A stretch of DNA of 64,000 nucleotides from the NCBI RefSeq assembly GCF_004337985.1, contig NC_043741.1, positions 6,719,937-6,783,936 on the forward strand, in the 5' to 3' direction. The stretch is from Pyricularia pennisetigena. Taxonomy: Eukaryota; Ascomycota; Sordariomycetes; Magnaporthales; Pyriculariaceae. This document shows, one piece after another, positions 10,451 through 22,192 of the stretch. Made by a program: the position numbers and the translations under genes. The first letter of the stretch is position 1. Each line of letters begins with the position of its first letter. The notes under the pieces are model-generated. The model was not told where the DNA came from, made no database searches, and saw nothing but the letters and a program-made list of their open reading frames with translations.

Positions 10451-13400
10451 TTAAGCCCAGACCTTCTTGAATTTCTCGTCAAACTCCGCTTGCAGGAGCC
10501 TAAACGCCTTGAGGATATTTCTCAAATTCCCCTCGTCCTGCCTCTGCCAGGCAGGCACATCATCCCGACCAATGCCCGTCTCGGCATCCGAGTCGTGAGC
10601 GCTGGTTTCGTCCCGGCCATTCGAGGTAACATCATAGCCACCAGTAGCTTCGGTCTCCTCCTCTTCCGCATCATCATCCCATGATTCAGCAACCTTCTTC
10701 CTCTTGGTTGTCTTCTTGTTCGTGACCTCACCCAATGGCATCGGCATACTGGCTTCTTGAACACGGTCACCTTCGCCAACCTCCTGATCTTCGGCCACCC
10801 TGTCAAACACGTCCTGTACATTCGACATGTCTGGGTAGCCCGCCTTCGGGTTGAGAAAATTGTCCAGACTTGTGACAATTGTAGCCAAAATCAGAGAGAA
10901 ATCTTTGAGGCGAAACCAAACATCGCCTGATTTGATGCCGTTGCCTGTGACGAGTGCTTTAAGATCACCATGCTTGAAAAAGTCATACAGATAAGCATTC
11001 CAGGGCACCCCGTCTGTGTCATCAGGATAAATCCTGATATAAGGGACTGCTGATTCCTCAAGAAATACGCCCTCGCGTACAGTCCGACAAAGTTCCCGGA
11101 TGGAATGAAACGAGTCGGTAAAGCCGGACAATGCTGCAAATGGGGACCGGATCTCCGGAGCTTTTTTTGTTTGATACGCATTGCTACCACTGCCTTGCCC
11201 TCCAACGGTATACTTGGAGAACGGTAGCTTATTGTCGGGGTTATCAGCTAGATTCTGGCAAATATATGTCTGCACATAGTTTTTGAAGATGGCCAGTGTC
11301 TCGCTGTTGTGCTCACGCAGCAGGTTCAGGGCCATGGGCGGCAGGTCAGGGAGAATAACTATAGAAGACGACTTCTTAACCCTCTCGAGCCACTCCTGAT
11401 CACCAATCCGAGTGACAGGCTGGCGACAAAACAGATGACACAGTACGAGCAGTAGCTCAAGTACCACCGCGCTTGGGTTCTTGTCTACTTCCGCGCAAAG
11501 CTTGTGGAAGTATCCGCCCTTTAGTAGTGAATGGAAGGCAAAGGTCGCATTCTCGGTGAAATAGAGATGACTGACCAGACCGGCAAAGTTGAGTGGGACA
11601 CCGGAATCCGAAAGAAGGTGCTGCTTTCGTAGATATTCAATGGAGAAACGAATGTGATGCTTTACTGCAAGCTCTCCAGAGGGGCCGCCCAGGTAAAGCA
11701 AGTTCTGGGAAAGAAGAGACTGTGCCGCCTTGATTGAGAACCGATTGTTCTGGGTATGACTGCAAAGTGACAGAGTGCTTAGAACAATCGTAGTAGATAC
11801 CGGAAACTGCCCTCGAAGCTCTGGAAGCCGCGAAGACATGATCTCGAAGGACCTTTGGGTAGGGATGTTGAAGACGACATTGCCAAGCAGATCAAAGCCC
11901 CGACGGCCTGCTCGGCCGGATGCCTGACGGAAGTTCAAGGCAGAAAGAAACACAGAGTCCTCTGAGAACACGACGGTTTTGCAAGGAACGTTGATTCCCA
12001 ACGCAAGTGTGCCAGTGGCAATGACCACGGTCAGGAAACCGCGACGGCAAAGCATTTCAACGCTGAGAAAGGGAGAGACGTCAGTATCAAGTATACACAG
12101 CATGATTCGGGTGCCGCAGAGGAAAACTCACACTTGGCGATACTTTCTGTTCATACCGGAGTGGTGTACGCCGACTCCCCGTCGCAGCGCTTCAACGAAG
12201 ATCGGGTCCAAGTTGGCCCATTTGAGTGAGCGGATAAGCTCCTCAAGTTCCTCGGACTGGCATGCTCTCGAGTCGGCAAAGGAGAATCTGGCAAGCGGCG
12301 CGTGTGGATTGAAATACCTCCACTTGCTGACGTCCCTTTGGCCCTCCTCACGCACGAGATCCAGCTTGGACATGCCTTCTTCCAGACTAGTGTTATCCTG
12401 CTTTCGCCCCTTTTTGGTCTCTTTGCTCTTTTCCTGTTCCTTGCTCCATTTCCCGTAGTCGATTATGGTCTTTTGCCACTCTTTGCTTGTCTTCTTCCAC
12501 TCCGATTCATGGCGCTTTAGCTCTGCAATGACACAGCTCATAATGCTCTCGCACTTCATGCGGTCGTAGTTGAAGATTATTGCCGGTAGACCTTGCCGCT
12601 GGTGGAGGTCTAAAAGCAGTTGGAAGTGTTCTGCAGACGCTTTCTTTGCTTTGCTTTTGATAGGGGTCTCCGTATTTCCGCTGTCGCAAAATCGAAGATC
12701 GTCCCGAACTGCCTCGAAAGGAGATTCTGGGTCCATCATCCAAGGCAATAGACATGCTTTGAGATCTGCTTCCCAGTCAAGTATATCGGCTTTTTTAACA
12801 ATTGCGGGCAGAGCTTTCGAAGGGTCTAGCTTGTCTGCAACTGGGAAACCCACGGTCTGGTGCTTTCTCATGCTGAGCCAGAGCTTCAAGCAATCTCGGG
12901 CCTCCAAGCTGATATCTTCCAGCGTTCCTCGGTTTCGATCGACAATGCTCCCGATGGGGTGCACGAAAAAGAATGGACTCTTTCCTTGCTCGTCTAGCCC
13001 ATGGACTACGTCTTTTGCCTGATCGCGGGGCGGGAAACCATCAAACTTGCTTTGACACTTGTCTGACGGTCTGTAGATATATTTGCGCAGATCCGAGTAC
13101 CGCGCATTGTGCACCACTAGCTCCAGATCATGTCCTTTGGATCTCTGGGACTCGCTCAGCCATGCAAAAAACTCCTGCGGGTTTCCGACTGTGGCTGAGA
13201 GGGCGATGATAGGGCAAGGGGCCAACAAGAGCAGTTGTTCCCAGACAACACCCTCTTGTGCCTGTCCTATGCAGTGAACCTCGTCGAAGATGATGCGCTT
13301 GATTCTATGGGCCCATGAATTTGCCTTTTCTGCATTGGGAGGTGAGAGCAGCATTATCTGCAAAATATGTGGCACCGTCACAAGAATCTGGCATCCTGTT

Positions 13401-15891
13401 GGATTGTTGACACGGTAATCTCGGGTGTGGATAGCCCACACACTTCGGCTCCCTCGATGCTGGAAGTTTTTCTTGAAGCGGCCCTGTACTTCGGCCGCAA
13501 TTTGGTTGACGAGAGCCTTTGTGGGTGCAACGTACACTAGAACGGCGTCGTCACTTGACTGCATCACCTTCTTCATGGCGTAGAACGAGATGAAAGTTTT
13601 TCCCGCAGAGGTTGGGGCAATGACACAGAGACTCTTTTTGGCGTCGATGGCATCCAGAACCTTGCGCTGCCAAGCATCTGGCTTGAAGGATACACGAGAG
13701 TCAGGGGCGGGATTAAAGCCGCGCTCCATGTCCGGCCCATAAAGCTCAAGCTGGTGCTCAATAGAAGTGGCCCCATGATACAGGCCTTGAAATCGAGTTC
13801 GCTCCGTCAAGGCTTGGAGCGCAATGGCTAGCTCCTTGAGCTCCCTAGCAGTTTCCACAGCCATGCGTTTGATCTTCAGCTCAATCACTCTTTTCCAGAA
13901 CACCTCCACGATCGCAGCCAAATCCTTGCCCTTCCCTGTCTTCACTTTGTTCTCGAAGATAGCTACTAATAGCTTGCAGATATACAGCGAGATTTCGACA
14001 CTGACAGGGTCTTTTCCAAAAGTGATTCCCGACTCGAAATCCTTGGCTGCATCCAGCTGAATATTGAGATCACCTAACTTTTGTAGCTTTTTCTTCTTGG
14101 TTGCCCATAATCTCTCCGCTGTCCCTGGTGCTCCTGACTTGGAAGTGGGGGCTGTAGCTGCACTTAACTCGCTTAGCTGCTCCTTCCGGGCTGGCACGGG
14201 AGTAGAAGAGCCAGACTTGCTCGTCAGTAATATGATCTCCGGCATACCAGTAGTGAGGCTGTCAGCGTATGTCTTCGTGGCCGCCATGAAGCGCTGATCA
14301 CGCTTCAAAGCCCACTTGTCCAGGAGCTTGGGCTTCTGCTTCACAGATAGTGTCTTTTTGGAGTTGTGCCAATGTGTTGCCTCTTGGAAGATTTTAGATG
14401 CAACTGGTCGCTCAGCAGTCAGATTCACGTCAATCTTGACGTCCTCAAAGTACTTGTCAAAGGCCGGGTGTGCGAATTTCAGGACTGGTCGCATAACAAT
14501 AGGCTCTCTGGGAGCCCTCTCTTCATCCAATATGGAAGAATTGGACGATTCCTGTGTTTGCGAAAGCAAGTGCCCAAGTGCTGGCGAGCAATCCAAGCCT
14601 GAAAGCCCCTTGATCTTTTTCGAGAGCCCCATCACAATGTAGGACGTCTCCTGACCCAGTGAGATGCCGTGGGTCTTGCCAATAACGGAATAAAATAGCA
14701 TTCCGTCAAGCATATCGAAAGCATCCCACTCAAACTTTGGAAGAAAAGGCTTCTCGCCAGATGCGGCCAATTTCTTCATGAGGTTGTTGGAGATGCTTAC
14801 AAGCCTCGTCAAGAAGTCAGAAGCTTGTGATTCAGTGGGTTTCTGCCGGTTACTGGCTCTTTCGACGAGCTTACGATCAATGAGAAGACCCATGTGAATT
14901 AGAAAGCACGCGATAAGAAGCTGATCAGAGTTTTGCTGAGCCAATTCAGAAAGAGCAGCAACGAGGAGAGCTTGCCGCGCAGTCAAAGCAGTGCCGTCAT
15001 CCAAATAGGCCCAGTCATCGGTCTTCAGGATAAGCTGGTAGGCCATCTCTCCTGCATTTCTCATATCGGATTCGACTCCTATCTCTTCGTCAGGAAATAG
15101 TTCATCAGTGAAAGAAATGGTGTCGTTGTATGCCGGCGTGAAAACGGTGGCTGCCACCTACAAAAGTGACATAAGTCAGCATTTTGCACTTGATATGACT
15201 GCAATCATGGTATATCATACTTTGGCATTGCTAATCTCAGTATCATCAGTAAGGGCGATGCTGTAGCCTCGGAGATTAAGATGATGGATGAGATACAGGC
15301 ACAGGGTGATGTTCTGAAATGCCTTGGGCCCAGACGCTGTCAGATGCTGGCGACCATCGGAGCAGAGAAAAAATAGTATTGGACTTCTCTTGAGGTGGTT
15401 GGTGAAGTTCTGGTCATTCAAGCTATCAAAGACATAGGAGCAACGAGGACGCCTGGCACCAAGGCTGCGGTTTAGATGCTCAATCAAGATCCTGCGCGTC
15501 AATAAGTACTTGATATGATGCTCTTCGGGGGTTGTTGGAGGTATGCAGAGCCTCTCGTGGCTCTCTAACCAAATGACCTGGAAGTGACAGTGACGCTGGT
15601 CCAGTTCATTCAGGAATTTCTCGACTGCATAGACGGCGTGAAGAAGTTGGAAGCCTTCTGATAAGCGACAGTCAGGACTAGTGCCTTGATTGGGGCGGAA
15701 GCTGGCTGAACAGGGAAGATTAAGCGTATTGACAAACCCTGATAGTTGACTTGTGCCTGCAAAAGGCAGTGTGCCATGAGGGCCTCGCCATGGATGGCGA
15801 AAAGTTCTTTTCCGGCAAAGTCTCCAACGAGATCAACTCGTAAGCCTGACCGCTCTGTATACCAATCTCTCAAAGCTTTGGTCGAGTCCAT
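10451..15891 (-). CDS. DDX60-type DExH-box RNA helicase (Ski2-like superfamily 2)
   Basis: Predicted 1742 residues in four exons: 15891-15738, 15657-15221, 15157-12132 and 12062-10451. Introns are 80, 63 and 69 bp with phases 1, 0 and 2; each junction restores sequence I recall from DDX60 proteins (for example QEGFQLLHAVYAVEKFL and GMNRKYRQVVEMLCRRG). The N-terminal VGDFAGKELFAIHGEALMAH block is diagnostic of DDX60. Helicase motifs are complete: APTSAGKT (about residue 715), VAPTKALVNQI, DEVH (about 823), SATVGN (about 853), GTLALGINVPCKTVVF, and QASGRAGRRG (about 1258). The C-terminus has a basic patch (KKTTKRKK) next to an acidic stretch, which may be a nuclear signal. The length matches animal DDX60 (about 1700), where the protein supports antiviral RNA sensing and decay. 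The fungal role is not known to me, so function is inferred only as RNA-dependent ATPase/helicase. Confidence 0.9.
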
Positions 15892-16236
15892 CTTTGCGTG
15901 GTTGTCTAGCTATGGCTGGGCTTCATCTGTCTCTCAGGAAGAATTTTGAGTGGGAGTGCAGGACGGAAAGTCCGTTTGCTACGAGAACAGAGTAAAAGGT
16001 GAGGGGGATCAATTGCTGATAAGCAGCGGGGTCGAAGCATGCACCTATCCGCCGTCAATATATGACAGAGAGTTGATCTGATTTGCAGATCATTTATTGT
16101 TGGTCGCCTTGGAAGGTATGACAAAATGAGGGGGTGTACGAAAGCAGAAAGCGAGAAGTGAACTGGTTCCTGGGGTAAGCAAGGTACCACAGGGAAATTA
16201 CCGTAGAATTGTCGCTGTCTTCCTCAATTCTAAAGT
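15892..16236. other. Short spacer between the helicase and the 186-residue gene
   Basis: 345 bases separating two genes on the same strand. It holds the helicase promoter and leader and the 3' region of the upstream gene. No frame in it looks coding. Confidence 0.5.
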
Positions 16237-17043
16237 TCACCTACGCCACTTGATCCCTCGTTCTTTTTCCAACTGAAGACGGGCGTGAAGACGGACTTTC
16301 CGCCGAAGTATACGATATTCCCCTTCCTCCCCACCTGGCAAACGCTGTCCCTTTTTCAGTGCACCCATCTTACGTTTGTGCAGTGAATGCGATTCGAGCA
16401 TTTCTTTCTCTCTTTGTTCAATGGCACTGCATACAAGTAGAAGATGTTAGTCAGGTTGCCCAGAGAGATAAAGGTGTTGGTGGATGGGGTGTGAGGTCAT
16501 GAGAGCGGGGAGGGTCAGCTATGGGCCAGATATGGGTATTATCGTGATATATATATATATGTTCGAAACAGTGCCTCCAAAGCAGCTCAGCTAACCTGAA
16601 ATATTTATCGGATTCCTCGCGCGTCATTCCAGGGTGCTGAATTCGGAACTGATTGCGTGAAGGGTATGGGTGGCGTGGATGGCGTTGAGGTTGTGGAGGG
16701 TGTGGAGGATGGGAGGGATGTGTACGCCATATCAGAGAGCTAAATTGTCCCAAGCCAAGATGTATCAGTCCTGAAGCTTCCATACTATACAGGAGGGTAA
16801 TGTCTGGCAAACTTACTCTGAATCCTTTGTTAATTCACGTTGCCGTTGAAACCAGTCTTCAAATGCTGTCGGCCGCATCTTCTCGATTTCCAAGCTGGAG
16901 AGCCCATTAGTTACATCGTCGATTCTATCTATCTTGCCCTGTTGGTGTTGTTGGACCTTTGACAGTTCTGACAGGCGCAGGGGCTCCTCCGAGCTTTTCT
17001 GATTTGCCTGTGCACGAACTTCAAGACCTTGTTGGGAAGCCAT
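16237..17043 (-). CDS. Unrecognised 186-residue basic protein, three exons
   Basis: Exons 17043-16817, 16739-16596 and 16426-16237, joined by introns of 77 and 169 bp (donors GTAAGT and GTTAGC; the second intron ends in CTAAC...TATGCAG). Phases agree (2 and 2) and the joined frame ends at TGA. Residues 1-75 are polar and helix-prone (LSELSKVQQHQQGKIDRIDD, then FEDWFQRQREL). Residues 76-105 form a His/Pro/Arg-rich linker that starts the second exon. The C-terminal 75 residues are highly basic and look conserved in style (HPGMTREESDKYFSAIEQRE, KRKMGALKKGQRLPGGEEGE, then LRRKVRLHARLQLEKERG). There are no cysteines, signal peptide or membrane spans. I do not recognise the family; the basic tail would suit an RNA-associated or ribosomal-associated protein, which is a guess. 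The weakest join is the second-exon acceptor (TTTAG), chosen because nearer AG sites cause stops. Confidence 0.6.
16547..16560. repeat. (AT)n run in an intron
   Basis: Short alternating AT tract within the second intron of the 186-residue gene. Confidence 0.8.
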
Positions 17044-18273
17044 TTTTAAAATTTAAATGTCTATAGCGAGAAGAAAGAAGACGAAGAAAAAGGCGGACGT
17101 GGTCCACCATCAACTCTACAGCGAAACCTGTGGCACTTTTATACATGATTTTAACGCACATGACAACAGCAAGTCGGAGAAGATTGAGGGCTAGGCAGCT
17201 CAAAGAGGTTGCAAAAGAGGCCTCCAAAAAAGGATGGTGGTGTAGGTTCGAAATTCATTGATATGCGTCTGCATGCCATCAATTAGTCGCATGCAGTACA
17301 TACCTTACGTACGAGATATGCTGTAAGGACGTATCTAGCTTGCTAGGCAAGGTCAATATCTCATCACTAATTATGATTTACTCATTCTTTGATACCCGCT
17401 GCTGACCCTCTTACTTCTTGACCTCGAGTACATGATTGCTTCTATGTTGCTATTCTTTCTTTTTCGATGTAGAGATCTCTTGTATTTTTTTCACAATTTT
17501 TACAGTAAGTGTTTAGCGATAAGGTCAAAACCAAAAGCGATAACGGTAGTGAAAGAATTGCACAAGAGGCGAAGACTCGATTCACGTGTTGGTTGGTAAG
17601 TTACTTGATATGAATTCAGAATAAGGTTTGCCGGTGTTGGAGAAACATGAAAGGGCGCTCGTGGTTGTGGCGGTTCGACGACTGCGCTAAGCTGCTGTAC
17701 TCATCAAATAGTGGAACATATCACGTGCAATCAATGTCAGAATTCGGCTTAGCTCAGCCTCGTTCATGCATCAACAATCGCGAATGGCCCGGCGCGAGTC
17801 GCCCGCGGTTGTGGTTCTACACAGATACATCGCCGGAGCTTATCGTTTAGCTGCTCGTGGTGTATCATCAGAGCCCTCAGAACTGCAGATTTTTTGCAAG
17901 TCGATATTTCCTTTTTATCCCTTTTTTTGCTCCCAAAGTCAATCCCGGGTCATTTCGGTCGCTAATTGTTAGCTGCTAGGCCTTTGGTGAGTTGCGCTCC
18001 CTGCGATTTCCTGTTTTGGGTGCTCTCGGTGCAATAACTTTTTGCGCCGGCCTTTATCTGTTTCGAACTAAGGTGCCGCTGTTGTCTCATGCCTTCAGGC
18101 AGACGAAAGTACTCCAGTTTTCGCATGAGGGCTATCAAATCAATCCCCGCTATATCGTGAGACAAGAGGCTAACAGGCAGGCAATTGATCCCAGATTACA
18201 TCATACCTCTCCGCATACGAGCATTCCGAACTCTCTCCTTACTACAATCGTAGCCACCAATACGCAGACCATC
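17044..18273. other. Divergent promoter region
   Basis: 1.2 kb between the starts of the 186-residue gene (-) and the poly(A)-binding protein gene (+). Both promoters and leaders must lie here. Short open frames only; none resembles a protein. Confidence 0.5.
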
Positions 18274-19185
18274 ATGGCCGATGTCGAGAAGAAGGAAGAG
18301 CCCGTGGCGACTGAGCAGCACGAGAATGACACGGGTGCCGGCGACGATGGCGACGACGAGGTACACAAGCAATTTCCCTGCCCTTGAAAAAAAATAAAAA
18401 GAAAAAAGAGAGAGAGAGAGAGAGAGACAAAGACAAGACAGAAGACACAAAGCAGAAAAAGAAGAAAAGAAAAGGAAATAAGTTGAAAATATTCGCACAA
18501 ACGGGCAGGGCTGATGCATTTTGCACGCAGCAGGAGATCTCGGCGATGAAGAAGAGGGTGGCCGAGATGGAAGAGGAGGCCGCCAAGCTTAGGGAAATGC
18601 AAGCGAGTCTCGACTCGCAAAGCCAAGAGCTCAACACCGAGAGCAGGGATGACGTCGACAGCCGCAGCATCTTTGTCGGCAACGTCGACTACTCGGCCTC
18701 CCCAGAGGAGATCCAGGCGCACTTCCAGAGCTGCGGCTCCATCAACCGGGTCACCATCCTCCTCGACAAGTTCACGGGCCAACCCAAGGGGTGAGTTGTT
18801 CCCACATGTGCTTCTAGACGCTTGGCCGGAACTTCTCTCCAGAGGTATTGACACTCTTGTGCCATGCAGATTTGCCTATGTCGAGTTCACGGAGCCTTCC
18901 CTTGTAGCGCAGGCACTGGTTCTTAACGAGAGCGTCTTCAAGGGCCGTAACATCAAGGTAAGTGGAAGCTCTGCTATCCAGCATTGATGCCACCTGACTG
19001 GCTTACGAAACACGTAACTGATCTCGCCCTGATAGGTTTCTCCAAAGCGAACAAACTACCCAGGAATGAGCCGAGGCCGTGGGAGGGGTCGCGGGCGTGG
19101 TGGCTTTGGACGCGGCGGCTTCCCTCCCAGGGGAGGCTACCGGGGCGGCTACCGTGGACGCGGGCGAGGCTTCACGCCTTATTAG
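18274..19185 (+). CDS. Nuclear poly(A)-binding protein of the PABPN1/Pab2 type
   Basis: Predicted 193 residues in four exons: 18274-18360, 18534-18790 (or 18531-18790), 18870-18957 and 19036-19185. Layout in order: an acidic N-terminus (DDGDDE), a short coiled coil ([20 protein letters not shown]), one RRM, and an RGG-type tail ([18 protein letters not shown]). The RRM shows RNP2 (SIFVGNVDY) and RNP1 (GFAYVEF, split by the second intron), with [16 protein letters not shown] at its end, which is the PABPN1 signature. Members of this family bind nuclear poly(A) and link polyadenylation with exosome-mediated RNA decay. Length and order match S. pombe Pab2. The tail arginines are likely methylated, as in relatives. 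The first intron ends in a tandem acceptor GCAGCAG that permits or omits one Gln at the junction. A rotavirus-like or RNP-type RRM paralogue is unlikely given the combined coiled coil, RRM and RGG order. Confidence 0.92.
18408..18427. repeat. (GA)n purine tract in intron 1 of the poly(A)-binding protein gene
   Basis: Ten AG/GA repeats inside a longer A/G-only stretch (about 18384-18480) that makes up most of the 173-bp intron on the coding strand. Confidence 0.85.
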
Positions 19186-21733
19186 GCGCGCTCACCCCGG
19201 TGGTTTCGCTGATATCCCCTACTTCTACTGCGCAGTCCTTTGAATGCGGACGCGAAAGTTCACCACGGGCAGTTGCAAAGATGACCCTTTTTATGGGCTG
19301 ATATTTATCTGATTTTTAGTTTTCTATTCTCGCATTCTACGGTGCGGTCTGGGCAGCCTGGCCGCACCACTGTTCTCGACAAGGGTCGATCTCTATTGCA
19401 GTGTATGATAGAGCAGAATGTCACGTGAAGAGGAGGAGGAATCCATGAAACCCTCGGCGATCTGTTTGTCCTATTGAGATGTACGCGTGAACACACAACA
19501 GTTGGTTACCTGACTATGAAGACCATATCGTTTCTGATGATTATTCGACTACGGTTGTACGGACAACAGAGCTGACAAAATGCGTTGTGGTATCTCGCAA
19601 CTGAACCAGCCGCCTGCCGAATTTCCTATGTGGCAGCTCCCATACGGCCACCGGAGCAGCTCACCGAGCCCCACCTAGGGCGTGGGTGGGAGCATGATCT
19701 TGGGGTGTTTTTTTTTTTGGCTCCAATGTTGGGACTTACCCCTGTAAACTGATATTCCGGTACGTGACATTGCGCATTAGTATTATGCAATAGTTGCCAG
19801 TTGCGCGATCATACTAGATGCTCCACAACTGAGTGTATGGATCGGGGCCCGGCCGAAAGAGAAGCACCAACATCCAGTCCACATACTTCCCCCATATTTG
19901 CCATCCGATGTCGTGCCGTCTGAGGAATTAGAGGCACTCCAATATGGGCATCATAATTTGCCCGTGCCTGCTTTCAACCTTTTCCCTCATAGTTGCAGGC
20001 GCTCGACAGAAGTCTTTAGAGTGCTAGGACCTTACCGCTAAGGCAACTCCTCGGCATCGTCACAATTTTGGACCCAACTACCCATCCACACTGGGTTCCG
20101 CCCAAGCCATTCCCCCTCAAGTTCCAGTCTCCAAATTGGGGCAGCCTGCCAAACTATATCATCTTCATGCCGCTGCTGTTCCCGGACTCTCCGTCCCAGA
20201 TCGAGGGGCCGTACTTCAGCATGCATGGCCGCGCAACCGTGGGGTAATATCGTGACGGACCCCAAAACCAAGACAAGACGGGCTACGAGCCCCGGTGCAT
20301 GCAGAGGATCTAGGAACGGCACGGGACGGGCCCCGCGGCGCCCGAGATTTGGCGCCAGATCAAGGCGCCCTAGCTTGACATGATATATCGCGGCTGGATG
20401 AGCAGTTTCGGCAGGCTGAAGGGGGCGACGATATGTGGCACAGCCGAAGTGGTAAGATCTTGTTCCTACCATGCGGGAGTTCTCAGGGATCGGGGAACAA
20501 CTTCCTCGCACAACGGCAAAGTCTGGATGCTGGTGCTCGTTGGCGACCAGACGGCACACAAGAAGTGTGTCTTTTCCTAGGGCAGCTTCCTCACCTCCCA
20601 CGAGCCACTGCTAGAGCAAGCTGCCTGTCCTTGCGATATTCAAGCTGGGCTGCAATACGACGACACAGGTCTCGTCGGCAAGGCCATCTCACTGGGGAAC
20701 GAGAAGTGGACATGTGTATCGGCTGTACGAGTCTCTGGAGGTATACGATTGCCGGAACGGGAGAGACCAGTATGAAATACGCAATTTTGCTGCTGAATTG
20801 GAGCATTAGGCTTCGGTAGACGGTCACGAGGAAAAAGATTTTGAGGTGATTGATTAGTATTTTCGGTTTCTTACCGTCTGATAAAGATCCTAGAGAGCAT
20901 ATGCAAGAGAAACTGAATCTGCAGAGCATAAAGAATGGGGGAATTCAGAAGCACACTTAGGAGTAGAAAATTTCATGAAGATAACACGAATTATCGTTTT
21001 TATAACCGATCTTATAAAGAGGGTAGGAACACGCAAGCTCTGTATAAATGAGGAAGTAATTAGTGCTTATACCCCTTTGTTTCAATAAATTATCTCAACC
21101 AGTGACAAAATTGAATCACCTTTGCTAACGAAAGGAAGCTTAAAGTGCCGCTGCTCACCGTAAAACTCATCTGTTTAGAACTGGGTGGCATGGAACCGAA
21201 TGTCCTAGATTCACCATGGCGTAGTGGTAAGTTTCTGTTGGCGCAGTTATATGTCAAAAATCCATGAGGTCATGCTGAAGTGAGTCTAGAAACTCCGTAC
21301 CAAGAACCAAACAACTCCCGCCGCGGTACTTGATCTGATTGGTAGAGATATACATCTGGTACGCTAGAATATGTTATGCATAACTTACTTGCCATCAACT
21401 ACTATTACTATGGGCGTGAAAATGACCAATGGTAGTTGAGTCTCGTGCATAATGGCTGCATTTCTGTAGTGAAACCCGAGTCTCATTCAACTCCAAATTT
21501 TAAGGTTGCGAGCTTTACTATCCTGACGACAGGTTCATGGTTTTCGTAGACAGAACAGTACAAACATCATAGATATCGTAACCATCAAGCCGTAAGGACC
21601 TCAACCTGACCTTTAAACCTTTCCCAGCTAGCAGGCAGAGAGGTCCCCACCGCCCACCACCTTACCAACTACTCTCAAACACCCTTCCCCGCTGCCGAAG
21701 CATAACAACACCCGGCATCCCCGATCAGCCCTA
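19186..21733. other. 2.5-kb gene-poor region
   Basis: No recognisable gene. A GC-richer block at about 20040-20600 keeps a 187-codon frame open on the minus strand, and fairly long frames on the plus strand as well. The minus frame starts with GTG or TTG type codons or a late ATG, and no product resembles a family I know. From about 20830 to 21600 the DNA is AT-rich with many stops in all frames, as in decayed sequence. There is no intact transposon frame. Confidence 0.4.
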
Positions 21734-22192
21734 ATGAAGCACGACGCCGTCCTCGCCGTGCTGGTGGGCACCTACACCATGATAAACCAGACGAACCCAG
21801 ACTCTGTGCGCACGTGGGGCCGCGCGCCGCACGGTCACATCACGTACACGGCGCACGGCTTCATGTCTGCCGTCATGGCCTCGACGGACCCGGAGCACCG
21901 GCCGCCGGGCATCACCAACTCGGCCGAGCAGCAGGCGGATCCCAGCCTGCTATCCGACTTTGCCACCATCGCCAAACACACAATGTCGTACGCCGCGCCG
22001 TACGTCGTCGGCGAGGGGAGCACTGCCGCCAGCGGCGTGCTGGTTCATGGCCCCCTCGCCGTCAACACGCTGCCGAGCTTCGAGGGTCGGATGTGGACGA
22101 GGTGGTATACGTTTTATGAGGGGACGGATGTTCTGTTTTTAAGGCTTAATGAGACTAGTGAGGTGGGCGTGTGGTGGAGGAGGATTAGTTGA
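21734..22192 (+). CDS. Lipocalin-like domain protein (Lipocalin_5 type), 152 residues
   Basis: Single-exon ATG frame. It starts with LVGTYTMINQTNPD, then has WGRAPHGHITYTAHGFMSAVM, a central FATIAKHTMSYAAPYVV strand pair, and ends with WTRWYTFYEGTDVLFLRLN. This is the order of the lipocalin-like family in which an LVGTW start is followed by G.I.YT.DGYMSA and beta-strand pairs. The whole protein is one beta-barrel domain, without signal peptide or membrane span, so it should be cytosolic. Family members are found in bacteria and fungi, sometimes in natural-product gene clusters; their ligands are mostly unknown. Here it stands alone: no biosynthetic genes lie within several kilobases on either side. 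The coding part is clearly GC-richer than its AT-leaning surroundings. I am fairly sure of the family and cannot say what it binds. Confidence 0.72.
   Translation: MKHDAVLAVLVGTYTMINQTNPDSVRTWGRAPHGHITYTAHGFMSAVMASTDPEHRPPGITNSAEQQADPSLLSDFATIAKHTMSYAAPYVVGEGSTAASGVLVHGPLAVNTLPSFEGRMWTRWYTFYEGTDVLFLRLNETSEVGVWWRRIS

Noticed and set aside
21205..21290. tRNA-like A-box (TGGCGTAGTGGTAAG)
   Set aside because: No matching B-box (GGTTCGANNCC) at the right distance and no acceptor-stem pairing, so it is not a tRNA gene; at most a relic.
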